Positions 41,574-51,188 are shown, counted from the first letter of the stretch. The stretch: DNA of 64,000 nucleotides from Pedobacter sp. AK013 (GCF_014205835.1 NZ_JACHCQ010000023.1:48653-112652); one strand, 5' to 3'. Numbers and translations: made by a program. Notes: generated by a model from the sequence alone, not told the origin.

Positions 41574-42641
41574 ATGGTTGATAGAAGTAAATTCAATGCA
41601 GAAGATTTTCTTGTCGATAGCACTTTCCAGCAATATTGTGCTGGTACCGACAAGCTTTGCATTGGATATTGGGAAAAGTACATTAATGCCCACCCTGAGC
41701 AGGCTGCAGTAATTGCAGAAGCAAAAAAACTTTACGTGATATTGAGCGGGAATAAACGCCCATTGAATAAACAGTCTGAGATTTTAAGGGGAAGTATGTT
41801 TCCTGAAGAAAAAGCGGTTAAACTGAACCATTATTTATGGCTTAAAATTGCAGCAGCATTAGTTTTAGTGCTTGGCTCAGTGTTGGTTTATAACACATAC
41901 TTTAAGCATAACAATACAGAAAATGCCGCACAGGAGGTTTATATCTTTACAACAAAAAGCGGTGAGCGTAAAAAAATTAAGCTTCAGGATGGAACAACAG
42001 TACTCTTAAATGCCAAAAGTTCTTTATCGGTTACCAAAGGTTTTAACGATCAATACAGAGAAGTAACCTTAACCGGTGAGGCTTTTTTTGATGTGTCCCA
42101 CGATAAAAACAAACCTTTTAAAGTGCACACAACCGATTTTAACATCAATGTATTGGGTACCGCTTTTAATGTAAAGGCTTATCCTGATGAAACAACATCA
42201 GAAGCCACCTTAATCCGTGGCCTCATTACAATGGAAGGTGTAAATGGTAACGGCGGAACCATTACCTTAAAACCAAGTGAGAAAGTTACTTTTTACAAGG
42301 GTGTTGCTCAGCAGCAGAAAAGTAAATTACCTAAGCACGCCACCTTACAGCCCGAAATTACCATTAACCATTACACAAAGATTAAAGACAGCACCATTGT
42401 AGAAACAGCCTGGACACAGAACCGGATCGAAATTTATGATCAGGATTTTGATGAGATTAAGAATGTTTTAGAAAAATGGTATAACGTTGAAATTAAATTT
42501 ACAGATCCTTCGATAGAAAAATACCGCTTTACGGCAACCATTACAAATGAAAGCATTGAAGAAGTTTTACATGCTTTAAAAGCAGCTGAAAATAATTTTA
42601 AATATGAGATAAAAGGAAAACAGGTAACCATCTCGAAATAG
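41574..42641 (+). CDS. FecR-family anti-sigma factor
   Basis: A 355-residue inner-membrane protein. The cytoplasmic N-terminal part (residues 1-85) should hold the sigma factor, one membrane helix spans about 89-107, and the periplasmic FecR domain (about 115-215: GERKKIKLQDGTTVLLNAKSS, LTGEAFFDVSHD, VLGTAFNVKAY) is followed by a C-terminal DUF4974/STN-like domain at about 285-355 (FDEIKNVLEKWYNVEIKF). It passes the signal from the STN receptor at 42761 to the ECF sigma factor at 40429. Separation from the sigma gene by 590 bp is unusual. Confidence 0.94.
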   Translation: MVDRSKFNAEDFLVDSTFQQYCAGTDKLCIGYWEKYINAHPEQAAVIAEAKKLYVILSGNKRPLNKQSEILRGSMFPEEKAVKLNHYLWLKIAAALVLVLGSVLVYNTYFKHNNTENAAQEVYIFTTKSGERKKIKLQDGTTVLLNAKSSLSVTKGFNDQYREVTLTGEAFFDVSHDKNKPFKVHTTDFNINVLGTAFNVKAYPDETTSEATLIRGLITMEGVNGNGGTITLKPSEKVTFYKGVAQQQKSKLPKHATLQPEITINHYTKIKDSTIVETAWTQNRIEIYDQDFDEIKNVLEKWYNVEIKFTDPSIEKYRFTATITNESIEEVLHALKAAENNFKYEIKGKQVTISK

Positions 42642-42760
42642 GAAGAAAAAGGACGGTGTTGGAGCACCGCCCTTAACAATTTCTCTTTTGATTAATTAAT
42701 GGCAGTTTATGCGCAAACAGATTGCTGCCAAGAACTTTATGCAACCAAAAAAACAAAAAT

Positions 42761-45700
42761 ATGATTTATTATTACTTACTGCAAGGGCGCCCAAAATATA
42801 AGGCGCTTCTAAAATTCATTATGCTAATGAAACTAGCCTGTATTATGGTTTTCATTACCTGTCTTAATGTTTCGGCATCGGTTTTTTCTCAGGAAAAAAT
42901 TTCTTTAGATGTTAAAAAAACAAAGTTAGCCAGGGTATTACAGATTATTGAGCAGCAAAGCAGTTACCATTTTGTTTACAGTTCTTCTTACGTTCCGGTA
43001 AATAAAGACGTAAGCATTACGGTAACCAATACTTTGGTTACGGATGTGCTGGCAGCCATTTTAAACAGAACCAACCTGAAATATTCTGTTTCTGAAGGTG
43101 GCTTAATCGTAATCAGCAAAAATAAAGAAGTACCTATTAGCGGAACCGTAAAAGATGCCCTTGGAGGGGCTTTACCTGGAGCAAGTGTGCGGGTTAAAGG
43201 AACCGGTATTGGCACTTCTACCGATATAAACGGAAAATTCGTCTTAAATGCCCCCGAAAATGCAGTTTTGGTGGTTTCTTATGCTGGTTTTCAGACCAGG
43301 GAAATCGCAATAGGTACGCAAAACAGTATTGATATCGTACTGGCAGATGACACCAAACAGCTTACCGATGTGGTGGTTACTGCTTTGGGTATCAAAAAAG
43401 AAAGAAGAGCATTAGGTTATTCGGTTACACAGGTAAGTGGCGAAACGTTAACGCAGGCCAGAGAAAATAATGTAGCCAATTCTTTAGTCGGTAAAGTAGC
43501 TGGTTTAGATATCAGTTCCACATCAGGCGGTGCTGGTGCAGCAACCAGCGTAACCATTCGCGGGGTTTCCAGCTTAAGCCAAACCAACCAGCCCTTATAT
43601 GTAATTAATGGTGTACCGATGGAAAATAAACCGGTAGGTTTAAATAACCTAAATGCCAATGGCAACTCTGGTAGCCAATACGATAATGCACCAGATTTTG
43701 GGGATGCGGTTGGAAATTTAAATCCAGATGATATTGAAAGTATTTCAGTACTTAAAGGTGCTGCGGCTGCAGCTTTATATGGTTACCGTGCAAAAGCAGG
43801 AGTAATTCTGATCACTACAAAAAGCGGAAAGGGCAATAGCATCGAATTTAATACCAATTACGTTGCAGAGCAGGTAATGGACAGAACCAACTGGCAGTAC
43901 GTTTACGGACAGGGCGCCAATGGTGTAAAGCCTACTGATGCCGCTGCTGCTGCACAGGTAGGTGGATCGAGCTGGGGTGCCAGATTAGATGGATCTAACG
44001 TGGTTCAGTTTGATGGGGTAAGCAGACCTTATACTGCACAGAAAAATAATATAGAAGATTTTTACCGTATCGGAGGCACATGGTCTAACACCCTGGCTCT
44101 GAATAAAAGTTTTGATGGCGGTTCCATCCGTTTATCTGCCAACGATGTTCACAATACTTCGGTTGTGCCTAATTCTGGCTTAAACAGACAATCTTTTAAC
44201 CTGGTAGGTACCTTTAACCCAATTAAACGCTTAACCATTGATGCCCGCATGAATTACATTCTAGAGCAGGCTAAAAACAGGCCGATGGTATCAGATGGTG
44301 CAGGTAATGCCAATTATAATGTGGCTTTTTTACCAACCAGTGTAAGTGTAAAAAACCTCGATCCATGGAAAGATGCAAATGGAAATGAAATTCAGTATAA
44401 TAAAGGCAATGCTTATGCAACCAATCCCTGGTTTGCGGCAAACGAATTTGTAAACAATACCAAACGCGACCGCTTGATCAGCTCTTTTAATGCCCGTTAT
44501 ACTTTTGATAATGGTTTGTTTTTACAAGGCCGTGCCGGTCGCGATTCTTATAACGATACCTATAAAAATGTAGTGCCTTCGGGTACAGCTTATTATGCTC
44601 CCGGTAAAATTGTAGAGCAGGCTACCAAATTTGCAGATGTTAACGTCGATGTATTAATCGGCAAGCCTTTTAAAGTAGACGAAGATTTCTCGATTACACC
44701 AAATATCGGTGGTAGCTACCGTAGAACAAGTATAACTCAAACGACCAATAGTGGCGCCGATTTTGCCGTAATGGGCGTTTATAATATTTTAAATGCTAAA
44801 AATAAATCAGTGGCTTATGTCGCATCCGAAGCCGAAACACAATCTGTATATGGTACTTTAGAACTCGCATATAAAGATATTTTGTATTTAACTGGTAGCG
44901 GACGTACCGACTGGTTTTCTACACTGGCAACTCCTGGTAAAGACAATAAGTTAAATGTGGTTTATCCTTCTATTAGCGGTTCATTTGTTTTTTCAGAACT
45001 TTGGAAACCATCATTTTTAAGCTTTGGTAAAGTTAGGGCAGGTTATGCAGTAGTTGGCCAGGCCACTGATCCTTATCAAACTTTGTTGACCTATAGTTTA
45101 AGAAGTGAAGTTTTAAACGGATTGCCGTTGGGTACCATTTCGAATGTAAATATTCCTAATTCTGCATTAAAGGCTTCAAAAGCATCAGAATTGGAGATTG
45201 GAACAGAAATGCGTTTCTTCGGAGACCGTTTAAACCTTGATTTTACCTGGTACAAAAAAATATCTAAAGATGAAATCACTTTTGTAACCACATCTACCTC
45301 AACTGGTTATAGTGGTGCGGTATTGAACTCGGGCAAAATAGAAAATAAAGGAGTAGAGCTGTTGCTGTCTGGTCAGGTGGTAAAAAACAAAGATTTTGTA
45401 TGGACTTCTTCTTTAAACGGATCGTATAACGATAACAAAGTAATTTCGCTTGCAGATGGTGTGACTTCAAATCTTATTGCTACTTCAAGGTCGGGAGTTG
45501 GCTTTTTACAGAATATTCCGGGCAAAGCAGCCTCTCAGGTAATGGCTTATGATTATAAGTACGATGCATCGGGCAATATCATGCTCGGCGCAAACGGTGC
45601 ACCCCAACGTGGAGATCTTGTTGCATATGGCTCTGCTTATAATAAATGGTTTGCTGGCTGGAATAACGAGTTTAATTATAAAGGGGCAACATTATCATTT

Positions 45701-46105
45701 TTGATTGATGGTAAATGGGGCGGGAAATTATTCTCTGCTACCGATTATTATGGCTATGTATTTGGGTTACATCAGGCCACACTTGAAAACCGTGAAGCTT
45801 TAGGAAATACTGCTGCAGCTTATTATCAGCTTTCTGCAGATAACGTATCAAATAAATTTGTACAGGATGCTAGTTTCATAAAGTTCAGGCAGATGACCCT
45901 GGGTTATAACTTTCCTGCCAAAATGTTCAATAACAAGATACATGGCTTAAATGTAAGTCTTGTTGGTCGAAATTTATTTATCCTAATGAAAAAGACGGAT
46001 AATATTGACCCTGAATCGAGTTATAACGCCACTTTTCCGGGATTGGAACTGGGTGGTGTACCACCAGTTAGAACGTTTGGCATAAACCTTAGTGTTAAGC
46101 TTTAA
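42761..46105 (+). CDS. SusC-type TonB-dependent transducer with N-terminal STN domain
   Basis: The ATG at 42761 gives 1114 residues; the frame is open to 42722 without a better start. After the signal (to about residue 43) comes an STN domain (about 45-122: LARVLQIIEQQSSYHFVYSSS), a carboxypeptidase-like domain (about 125-205), a TonB box DVVVTALG (213-220), a plug with ALYGYRAKAGVILITTKSGKG near 348-368, and the barrel. The STN domain contacts FecR, so this receptor both imports and signals. The linked GH20 gene suggests an N-acetylhexosamine-containing glycan, though this is an inference. Confidence 0.95.
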   Translation: MIYYYLLQGRPKYKALLKFIMLMKLACIMVFITCLNVSASVFSQEKISLDVKKTKLARVLQIIEQQSSYHFVYSSSYVPVNKDVSITVTNTLVTDVLAAILNRTNLKYSVSEGGLIVISKNKEVPISGTVKDALGGALPGASVRVKGTGIGTSTDINGKFVLNAPENAVLVVSYAGFQTREIAIGTQNSIDIVLADDTKQLTDVVVTALGIKKERRALGYSVTQVSGETLTQARENNVANSLVGKVAGLDISSTSGGAGAATSVTIRGVSSLSQTNQPLYVINGVPMENKPVGLNNLNANGNSGSQYDNAPDFGDAVGNLNPDDIESISVLKGAAAAALYGYRAKAGVILITTKSGKGNSIEFNTNYVAEQVMDRTNWQYVYGQGANGVKPTDAAAAAQVGGSSWGARLDGSNVVQFDGVSRPYTAQKNNIEDFYRIGGTWSNTLALNKSFDGGSIRLSANDVHNTSVVPNSGLNRQSFNLVGTFNPIKRLTIDARMNYILEQAKNRPMVSDGAGNANYNVAFLPTSVSVKNLDPWKDANGNEIQYNKGNAYATNPWFAANEFVNNTKRDRLISSFNARYTFDNGLFLQGRAGRDSYNDTYKNVVPSGTAYYAPGKIVEQATKFADVNVDVLIGKPFKVDEDFSITPNIGGSYRRTSITQTTNSGADFAVMGVYNILNAKNKSVAYVASEAETQSVYGTLELAYKDILYLTGSGRTDWFSTLATPGKDNKLNVVYPSISGSFVFSELWKPSFLSFGKVRAGYAVVGQATDPYQTLLTYSLRSEVLNGLPLGTISNVNIPNSALKASKASELEIGTEMRFFGDRLNLDFTWYKKISKDEITFVTTSTSTGYSGAVLNSGKIENKGVELLLSGQVVKNKDFVWTSSLNGSYNDNKVISLADGVTSNLIATSRSGVGFLQNIPGKAASQVMAYDYKYDASGNIMLGANGAPQRGDLVAYGSAYNKWFAGWNNEFNYKGATLSFLIDGKWGGKLFSATDYYGYVFGLHQATLENREALGNTAAAYYQLSADNVSNKFVQDASFIKFRQMTLGYNFPAKMFNNKIHGLNVSLVGRNLFILMKKTDNIDPESSYNATFPGLELGGVPPVRTFGINLSVKL

Positions 46106-46123
46106 TTTTAAACAGACAGAACA

Positions 46124-47719
46124 ATGAAAACAAACATATTAAAAAAATATAGCCTGTTACTTTGTATCGGCATGTTAATGATCTCGGGTTGTACCAAAAA
46201 TTTCGAAGATATCAATACCAACCCTTCTGCGTATGGAGCAGCAACTTTTGATCCCAATTATACTTTAACTACTGCTCAGCTTACTTACACCGGGAGTATC
46301 GATTTCGCCTACGACACGTGGAGAGGAAACCTCATTTATTCATCAACCATGATGCAGGGACTTTCTACCGTGCTGAGTTATTGGGCAGGTGATAAATATT
46401 TACTTAACGAGGGTTATACCGCAGCATACTGGGGTAGCACAACTGTTGGGGCTTACGTAGAGCAGGTTAAACCGATTGTAGATATTGTTGAATTTACAAA
46501 AGGATCTCCTAAGTATAATAACGTTCGGCAGGTGGCCCGGTTATGGAAAGCACTGATCTTTGAACGCATTACAGATTTGTATGGCGATGCTCCTTATTCG
46601 GAAGCAGGACAAGGTTATTACACAGGTAATTTAGCACCTAAATATGATAAACAACAGGCAATTTATACCGATTTATTAAAAGAAGTAGAAGAAGCAACAA
46701 ATGCATTGGATATTAATGGAGATAAGGTTACTGGAGATGCCATTTACAAAGGAGATATTAATAAATGGAAAAGGTTTGGAAATACATTATTGTTACGTAT
46801 AGCCATGCGTTTAACCAAAGTAGATGAAAATACGGCTAAGGCCTACGCTCAAAAAGTTATTGGTAAAACAATGATTAGTAATGATGATAACGCGCTCGTT
46901 AAACATGATGTATCAGGTGCAAGAGTAACTCAGAACCGTAATAGTCAGGTACTGGCCGGAGATGGCGGACAAGAAAATTATTATGTGAAGTGGTCGCAAA
47001 CATTTATTAATAAATTAAAAACAGCGAACGATCCACGTTTAGGGAAAGTTGCGGTTACAGGTCTTTATCTTGATGAAAACAGTAAAACACAAAATCCTAA
47101 TTACAGTGCCGATCCGCTTTTACAAAAAGGAATGCCTAATGGAAAAGACCTGAGCGGTATAGCGGGCAGAGATGTTAGGCAAGATGCTTCTTATACAACT
47201 TTTGCTGCTTATTCATCACCAAACCCAGCAATGATTAAGAAAGACGGGGTAACTTTTATCTTAACCTATACCGAAAGTGAATTGTTATTGGCAGAAGCAG
47301 CCCAAAGATGGGCAATTGGCGGATCTGCAGCGGCCCACTATGCTAATGGTTTATCTGCTGGTATCACTTTCTTATCACAATACGATGCTAGCCTGGCAAT
47401 ATCGGGCACAATAGCCGATGCCTACGCTATCGCCAATCCATATATTCCAGCAAATGGATTAGAAATGATTAATACCCAATACTGGCTACATACATGTACC
47501 ATGTTAGATTTTTACGAAACCTGGTCTAATTGGCGCAGATCAGGATTCCCGACACTAAGCCCCGTGGTTTACCCAGGAAATGCAACTAATGGAACTATTC
47601 CCCGCCGTTTCCCGTATCCAGTAGAAGAGGCAACGAAGAATGGGGTTAACTACAAGGCCGCCTCTGCAGCTGTACCAGGCGGAGATAATCTGACCGGTAG
47701 AGTTTGGTGGGATAAATAA
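46124..47719 (+). CDS. SusD-like lipoprotein (SusD-like_2 type)
   Basis: A 531-residue lipoprotein with Cys23 (MISGC) followed by TKNFEDINTNPSAYG, the opening of the SusD-like_2 group. The mid region RLWKALIFERITDLYGDAPYSEA and TESELLLAEAAQRWAIGG are the TPR helices, and the end NTQYWLHTCTMLDFYETWSNWRRSGFP is characteristic. It follows the STN-type SusC by 18 bp and ends before a strong terminator, closing that operon. Confidence 0.93.
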   Translation: MKTNILKKYSLLLCIGMLMISGCTKNFEDINTNPSAYGAATFDPNYTLTTAQLTYTGSIDFAYDTWRGNLIYSSTMMQGLSTVLSYWAGDKYLLNEGYTAAYWGSTTVGAYVEQVKPIVDIVEFTKGSPKYNNVRQVARLWKALIFERITDLYGDAPYSEAGQGYYTGNLAPKYDKQQAIYTDLLKEVEEATNALDINGDKVTGDAIYKGDINKWKRFGNTLLLRIAMRLTKVDENTAKAYAQKVIGKTMISNDDNALVKHDVSGARVTQNRNSQVLAGDGGQENYYVKWSQTFINKLKTANDPRLGKVAVTGLYLDENSKTQNPNYSADPLLQKGMPNGKDLSGIAGRDVRQDASYTTFAAYSSPNPAMIKKDGVTFILTYTESELLLAEAAQRWAIGGSAAAHYANGLSAGITFLSQYDASLAISGTIADAYAIANPYIPANGLEMINTQYWLHTCTMLDFYETWSNWRRSGFPTLSPVVYPGNATNGTIPRRFPYPVEEATKNGVNYKAASAAVPGGDNLTGRVWWDK

Positions 47720-47743
47720 TTTATATCATCCCGGTTTTTACTG

Positions 47744-47775
47744 GCCGACATTGCTTATGCAGTGTCGGCTTTTTT
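47744..47775 (+). terminator. Rho-independent terminator of the STN-SusC/SusD operon
   Basis: GCCGACATTGC (47744-47754) pairs with GCAGTGTCGGC (47759-47769), one wobble, followed by six T. A near-copy follows the GH20 gene at 50322-50354. Confidence 0.88.
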
Positions 47776-47803
47776 GTTCCATTATTTTCTATCGTATTTT
47801 CAT

Positions 47804-47858
47804 CAAACGTTTGCGCAAAACTTGCTTGAGTGTATAAAGAAGTTTAGTTTATCTTTAA
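47804..47858 (+). promoter_or_regulatory. Candidate regulated promoter of the GH20 gene
   Basis: CAAACGTTTGCGC (47804-47816; the first ten bases are a perfect palindrome) is followed after 33 bp by TATCTTTAA (47850-47858), a 7/8 match to the Bacteroidota -7 box TAnnTTTG. A TTG at 47826-47828 stands 21 bp before it. The same order and spacing recur at 50511-50566. It lies just past the preceding terminator and 75 bp before the GH20 ATG. Confidence 0.6.
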
Positions 47859-47932
47859 CGCATAAGCGCATCATCTTCAGCATAAAAAACTGCAATGTGT
47901 TTAATGTTATTATAATAATTCATCATTTACAT

Positions 47933-50272
47933 ATGAAAAGCATTTTATTTACTCTTGGTTTCATTATTGTCACTCAAGGTCTTTTATTTGGTCAAGCCGA
48001 CAGCACTGTTATTCAATCGGTGCCTGATATTAAAGAAATAAAAGCTGGCGATAAGAAAGTTATTTTCCCCACAAGTCCCAAAGGTTATTTATTGGTATTC
48101 AAGGGAAGTAATTGCGAACCCATTATTGATGGATCTGGAAGCATAACTACCCCTTTGGTTGCAACAAATGTGAGCTTGTATTTCGAGTTGATCAGTCAAT
48201 TAAGTGATTCGATAAAGTATGATGTGTCTAAACAGATCGCTGTTCCTGGAAAATTCTCTGATGGAGGTGTCAATCCACAGCCTTTTGTAATCCCTTCATT
48301 ACGCGAATGGCACGGAGGTAAAGGCATTCTCTCTTTAACTACAGCAAGCAGAATTGTTTTAAACACAGCGAATGAAAAACAATTGAAGAACGCAGCAAGC
48401 ATTTTAAAACAAGAGCTGAAAGATCTGTTGGGTTTTAACCTGTTAATTGCAAAAGGAAAGCCTAAGAAGGGTGATATTTTTTTAACGTTAAATGAAAAGG
48501 ATAAAAGTATTGGCGAAGAAGGTTATTACTTTAATACAGATGAATATGTTGCCATTAGTGCCGTAAATTATCAGGGGCTGTTTTGGGGAACGAGAACTTT
48601 GCTGCAATTGTTGGAGCAGAAAAATGCTATTCCAAAAGGATCAGCAAGAGATTATCCAGAATTTAAAGTACGCGGTTTTGTGTTAGATGTGGGACGTAAG
48701 TTCTTTAGCCTGCAGTTTTTAAGGGATTATGTGAAGTTCATGTCTTATTATAAATTGAACGATTTTCAGATCCACTTAAATGATAACGGGTTTAAAAAAT
48801 ATTTCAACGATAATTGGACCGATACCTATTCGGCTTTCCGTTTAGAAAATACAACCTATCCGGGCTTAACCGCAAAAGATGGTTCCTATACCAAAAAGGA
48901 ATTTATAGCGCTGCAACAGTTGGCTGATAAGTATGCAGTTCGTATTATTCCGGAAATTGATGCACCGGCACATGCACTGGCCTTTACCAAAGTGGTTCCC
49001 GAAATTGGCAGTAAGGCATATGGCATGGACCATCTTGATTTGCATAATCCACTTAGTTATACGGTTATGGAAAATGTATTTAAAGAGTATATTTCTGGCA
49101 GCACGCCGGTATTTACCGGTAAAGCGGTTCACATCGGTACAGATGAATATGCTAAAAAAGATGCAGAAGTTTTTAGGGCTTTTACCGATCGCATGATTAA
49201 ATATGTAGAAGGTTTTGGAAAAGAGGTTAGACTTTGGGGAGCATTAACCCACGCAAAAGGTACTACTCCTGTAAAAGTAGAAAATGTAGTGATGAATACC
49301 TGGTATAACGGTTATGCCAACCCTGTTGAAATGAAGAAACTGGGCTATAAGCAAATCAGTACGCCAGATGGGTGGTTGTATATTGTACCTGCAGCTGGCT
49401 ATTATTATGATTACCTGAATATTAAAAATCTTTATAACAAATGGACACCTTCTATGATAGGAAATGTTCAGTTTAAACCAGGCGATCCGACTATATTAGG
49501 TGGGTCTTTCGCGGTGTGGAACGATATTGTAGGCAATGGAATTACAGAAAAAGATGTACACGACAGGGTATTCCCTGCCATGCAGGTATTATCGCAAAAG
49601 ATGTGGAGCGGCAGTAATACTACTTTAAAATTCGACGATTTTAATGTTTTAAGTAAAAAAATAGGAGAGGGCCCTTCGTTAAATATAAGTGGAAAGTTAT
49701 CTAAAAACGATGCGCCATTTGCAACCCTGTTTAACTTTGATAAAAAGGATAGTCAAATTAAAACCACAGGAGCTGTTTACGCAGAAGGATATTCAAAGAA
49801 TGCTCTATCATTTTCAGGGAAAAATAGTTATGCCCGGTTGCCATACACTGAAATAGGATATAATTATACCGTTTCGTTTTGGGTAAACCCTGCCAATAAC
49901 AACTTGGATGGTGCAGTGTTATTCGAATCGCCTAACGCTACTGTAAAATTAAGACAAACAGGCTCTGGCAAACTTGGCTTTTCAAGAGAAGGTTACGATA
50001 TTGATTTTGGATATGCTGTGCCTGAAAATAGTTGGACGCATGTGGTGATAACCGGAACCAATAAGGGCACCAGCCTTTATGTAAATGGTAAACTCGAAAA
50101 GCGATTATACGATAATTGGATCGTGTTTACAGATAAAGACAAAACAAAAGTCCGCAAATCGGAAACTTTATTTTTCCCACTTCAAACAGTAGGTGGATTT
50201 AAAGGAAAGTTAGACGAATTACAAATTTGGAACAAAGTCCTGTCAGACGAAGAGATTCTGGCCTTAAAATGA
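47933..50272 (+). CDS. GH20 beta-N-acetylhexosaminidase-like protein with C-terminal LamG-type domain
   Basis: The ATG at 47933 begins a proper signal peptide (FIIVTQGLLFGQ), giving 779 residues; the open frame back to 47762 crosses the promoter and terminator and is rejected. Residues about 120-240 form the GH20b domain (RIVLNTANEKQLKNAASILKQ). The GH20 barrel begins KVRGFVLDVGRKFFSLQFL and carries the catalytic pair Asp404-Glu405 in HIGTDEY (Thr where many have Gly/Ala). Residues about 610-779 are a concanavalin-like sandwich (YTVSFWVNP, WTHVVITG, LDELQIWNKVLSDEEI). It is secreted, probably releasing terminal GlcNAc, GalNAc or lacto-N-biose units. Confidence 0.9.
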   Translation: MKSILFTLGFIIVTQGLLFGQADSTVIQSVPDIKEIKAGDKKVIFPTSPKGYLLVFKGSNCEPIIDGSGSITTPLVATNVSLYFELISQLSDSIKYDVSKQIAVPGKFSDGGVNPQPFVIPSLREWHGGKGILSLTTASRIVLNTANEKQLKNAASILKQELKDLLGFNLLIAKGKPKKGDIFLTLNEKDKSIGEEGYYFNTDEYVAISAVNYQGLFWGTRTLLQLLEQKNAIPKGSARDYPEFKVRGFVLDVGRKFFSLQFLRDYVKFMSYYKLNDFQIHLNDNGFKKYFNDNWTDTYSAFRLENTTYPGLTAKDGSYTKKEFIALQQLADKYAVRIIPEIDAPAHALAFTKVVPEIGSKAYGMDHLDLHNPLSYTVMENVFKEYISGSTPVFTGKAVHIGTDEYAKKDAEVFRAFTDRMIKYVEGFGKEVRLWGALTHAKGTTPVKVENVVMNTWYNGYANPVEMKKLGYKQISTPDGWLYIVPAAGYYYDYLNIKNLYNKWTPSMIGNVQFKPGDPTILGGSFAVWNDIVGNGITEKDVHDRVFPAMQVLSQKMWSGSNTTLKFDDFNVLSKKIGEGPSLNISGKLSKNDAPFATLFNFDKKDSQIKTTGAVYAEGYSKNALSFSGKNSYARLPYTEIGYNYTVSFWVNPANNNLDGAVLFESPNATVKLRQTGSGKLGFSREGYDIDFGYAVPENSWTHVVITGTNKGTSLYVNGKLEKRLYDNWIVFTDKDKTKVRKSETLFFPLQTVGGFKGKLDELQIWNKVLSDEEILALK

Positions 50273-50321
50273 TAAAAAAGAGTTAAACAATACCGCATCT
50301 CGATTAATTCAGTTTTTACCC

Positions 50322-50354
50322 GCCGACATTGCAATATGCTTGTCGGCTTTTTTA
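50322..50354 (+). terminator. Rho-independent terminator after the GH20 gene
   Basis: GCCGACA (50322-50328) pairs with TGTCGGC (50341-50347), followed by six T. The flanks (TTTTTAC before, ATTGC and ATGC inside) repeat those of the terminator at 47744-47775. Confidence 0.85.
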
Positions 50355-50382
50355 TTCCCGGCATTTTGAATAACATTTTAAG

Positions 50383-50392
50383 CAAACGTTTG
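50383..50392. promoter_or_regulatory. Third CAAACGTTTG palindrome
   Basis: The 10-bp perfect palindrome matches those at 47804 and 50511, but no TATCTTTAA box follows at the same distance. It lies between the GH20 terminator and the next promoter and may be an auxiliary operator. The remaining gap DNA to 50510 shows no other feature. Confidence 0.4.
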
Positions 50393-50510
50393 TGCTGTAT
50401 CAGTTTGAGACTTTGTTTTCTTATGCTTAAACTATATTTAAACTGTAATATTAAACAGTCGCAGATATTTAATTTCGTTATTTTTTTAGATTTGGTATTC
50501 TGTTGTCAGT

Positions 50511-50566
50511 CAAACGTTTGCGCGTTTATTTGGATGAATATATCCTTCGTAAAGCATTATCTTTAA
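50511..50566 (+). promoter_or_regulatory. Candidate regulated promoter of the small secreted-protein gene
   Basis: CAAACGTTTGCGC (50511-50523), 34 bp, then TATCTTTAA (50558-50566): the same arrangement as upstream of the GH20 gene. It predicts an RNA start near 50572 and a leader of about 130 bases. Confidence 0.55.
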
Positions 50567-50700
50567 TTATCAAGCTACTATATCTGGCCCGTAATTTAAT
50601 GGTTATTCACTTTTACTACTGCGTAAGATTGTAGTTGTATTTTCTGGCGCTATACACAAATTATTTTTAATTAATATTTAACCCATTTAAACAAAAGAAA

Positions 50701-51102
50701 ATGAAAAAAACAATTGCTTTGCTCGTCGCTTCTTTAGCTTTTACAGTTTGTCTGTTTAGTAGTTTTACCCCGGAAAAAGTAATCCTTTCCCCTAAAAAGG
50801 TAATGCGGAGGGGTGTGGTTACGGTTACCAAAAATTTTACTACCAGTAATGGCCTGGCTGCGGTGGCAACACTTCAGTATACCACTGGCCAGGTTTATTC
50901 TAGCATTACGGTAACCATACAGGGAGAGGGTAATGTTCCGCTAACATCGGTGTCTCATTCTTCAGGCCCAATTTATGCCGATACTTTTGAAGGGTATAAA
51001 GCCGGGTCTTATTATGAATATTTTGTAAATGTATTGGTAACTGGAAACCCAACTATAGGTTGGCAAATTTCAGATACAAGTGCAGAAGCCGTTGTAATTT
51101 AA
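50701..51102 (+). CDS. Small secreted protein of unknown function
   Basis: A 133-residue protein with a signal peptide (KKTIALLVASLAFTVCLFSS, cleavage near residue 20-24) and no good lipobox. The mature part is beta-rich with many Thr, Val and Ser residues (VVTVTKNFTTSNGLAAVATLQY, YSSITVTIQGEGNVPL), looking like a single sandwich domain. I do not recognise a family. It has its own promoter-like region and double terminator. Sharing a promoter layout with the GH20 gene suggests joint regulation. Confidence 0.75.
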   Translation: MKKTIALLVASLAFTVCLFSSFTPEKVILSPKKVMRRGVVTVTKNFTTSNGLAAVATLQYTTGQVYSSITVTIQGEGNVPLTSVSHSSGPIYADTFEGYKAGSYYEYFVNVLVTGNPTIGWQISDTSAEAVVI

Positions 51103-51126
51103 GTTACAACCCCAAATAAAGAGTCT

Positions 51127-51150
51127 ACTGCTTCATTGCAGCAGTTTTTT
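51127..51150 (+). terminator. Rho-independent terminator after the small secreted-protein gene
   Basis: ACTGCT (51127-51132) pairs with AGCAGT (51140-51145), followed by a T run. Confidence 0.7.
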
Positions 51151-51154
51151 GCAG

Positions 51155-51188
51155 AACCGGCATTGCCAAAAGCTATGCTGGTTTTTTT
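51155..51188 (+). terminator. Second terminator in tandem
   Basis: AACC-G-GCAT pairs with ATGC-T-GGTT (one internal mismatch), followed by seven T. It directly follows the preceding hairpin. Confidence 0.65.

Noticed and set aside
42650..42680. Possible terminator after the FecR gene (GGACGGTG...CACCGCCC)
   Set aside because: The stem has an internal mismatch and no proper T tract, and the STN receptor downstream is expected to be co-transcribed.
47762..47932. N-terminal extension of the GH20 gene
   Set aside because: It starts inside the preceding terminator and crosses a promoter-like region; the ATG at 47933 begins a normal signal peptide.
50336..50566. 76-residue reading frame after the GH20 gene
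   Set aside because: It begins in the terminator and covers both CAAACGTTTG sites and the promoter box; no homology or start signal.
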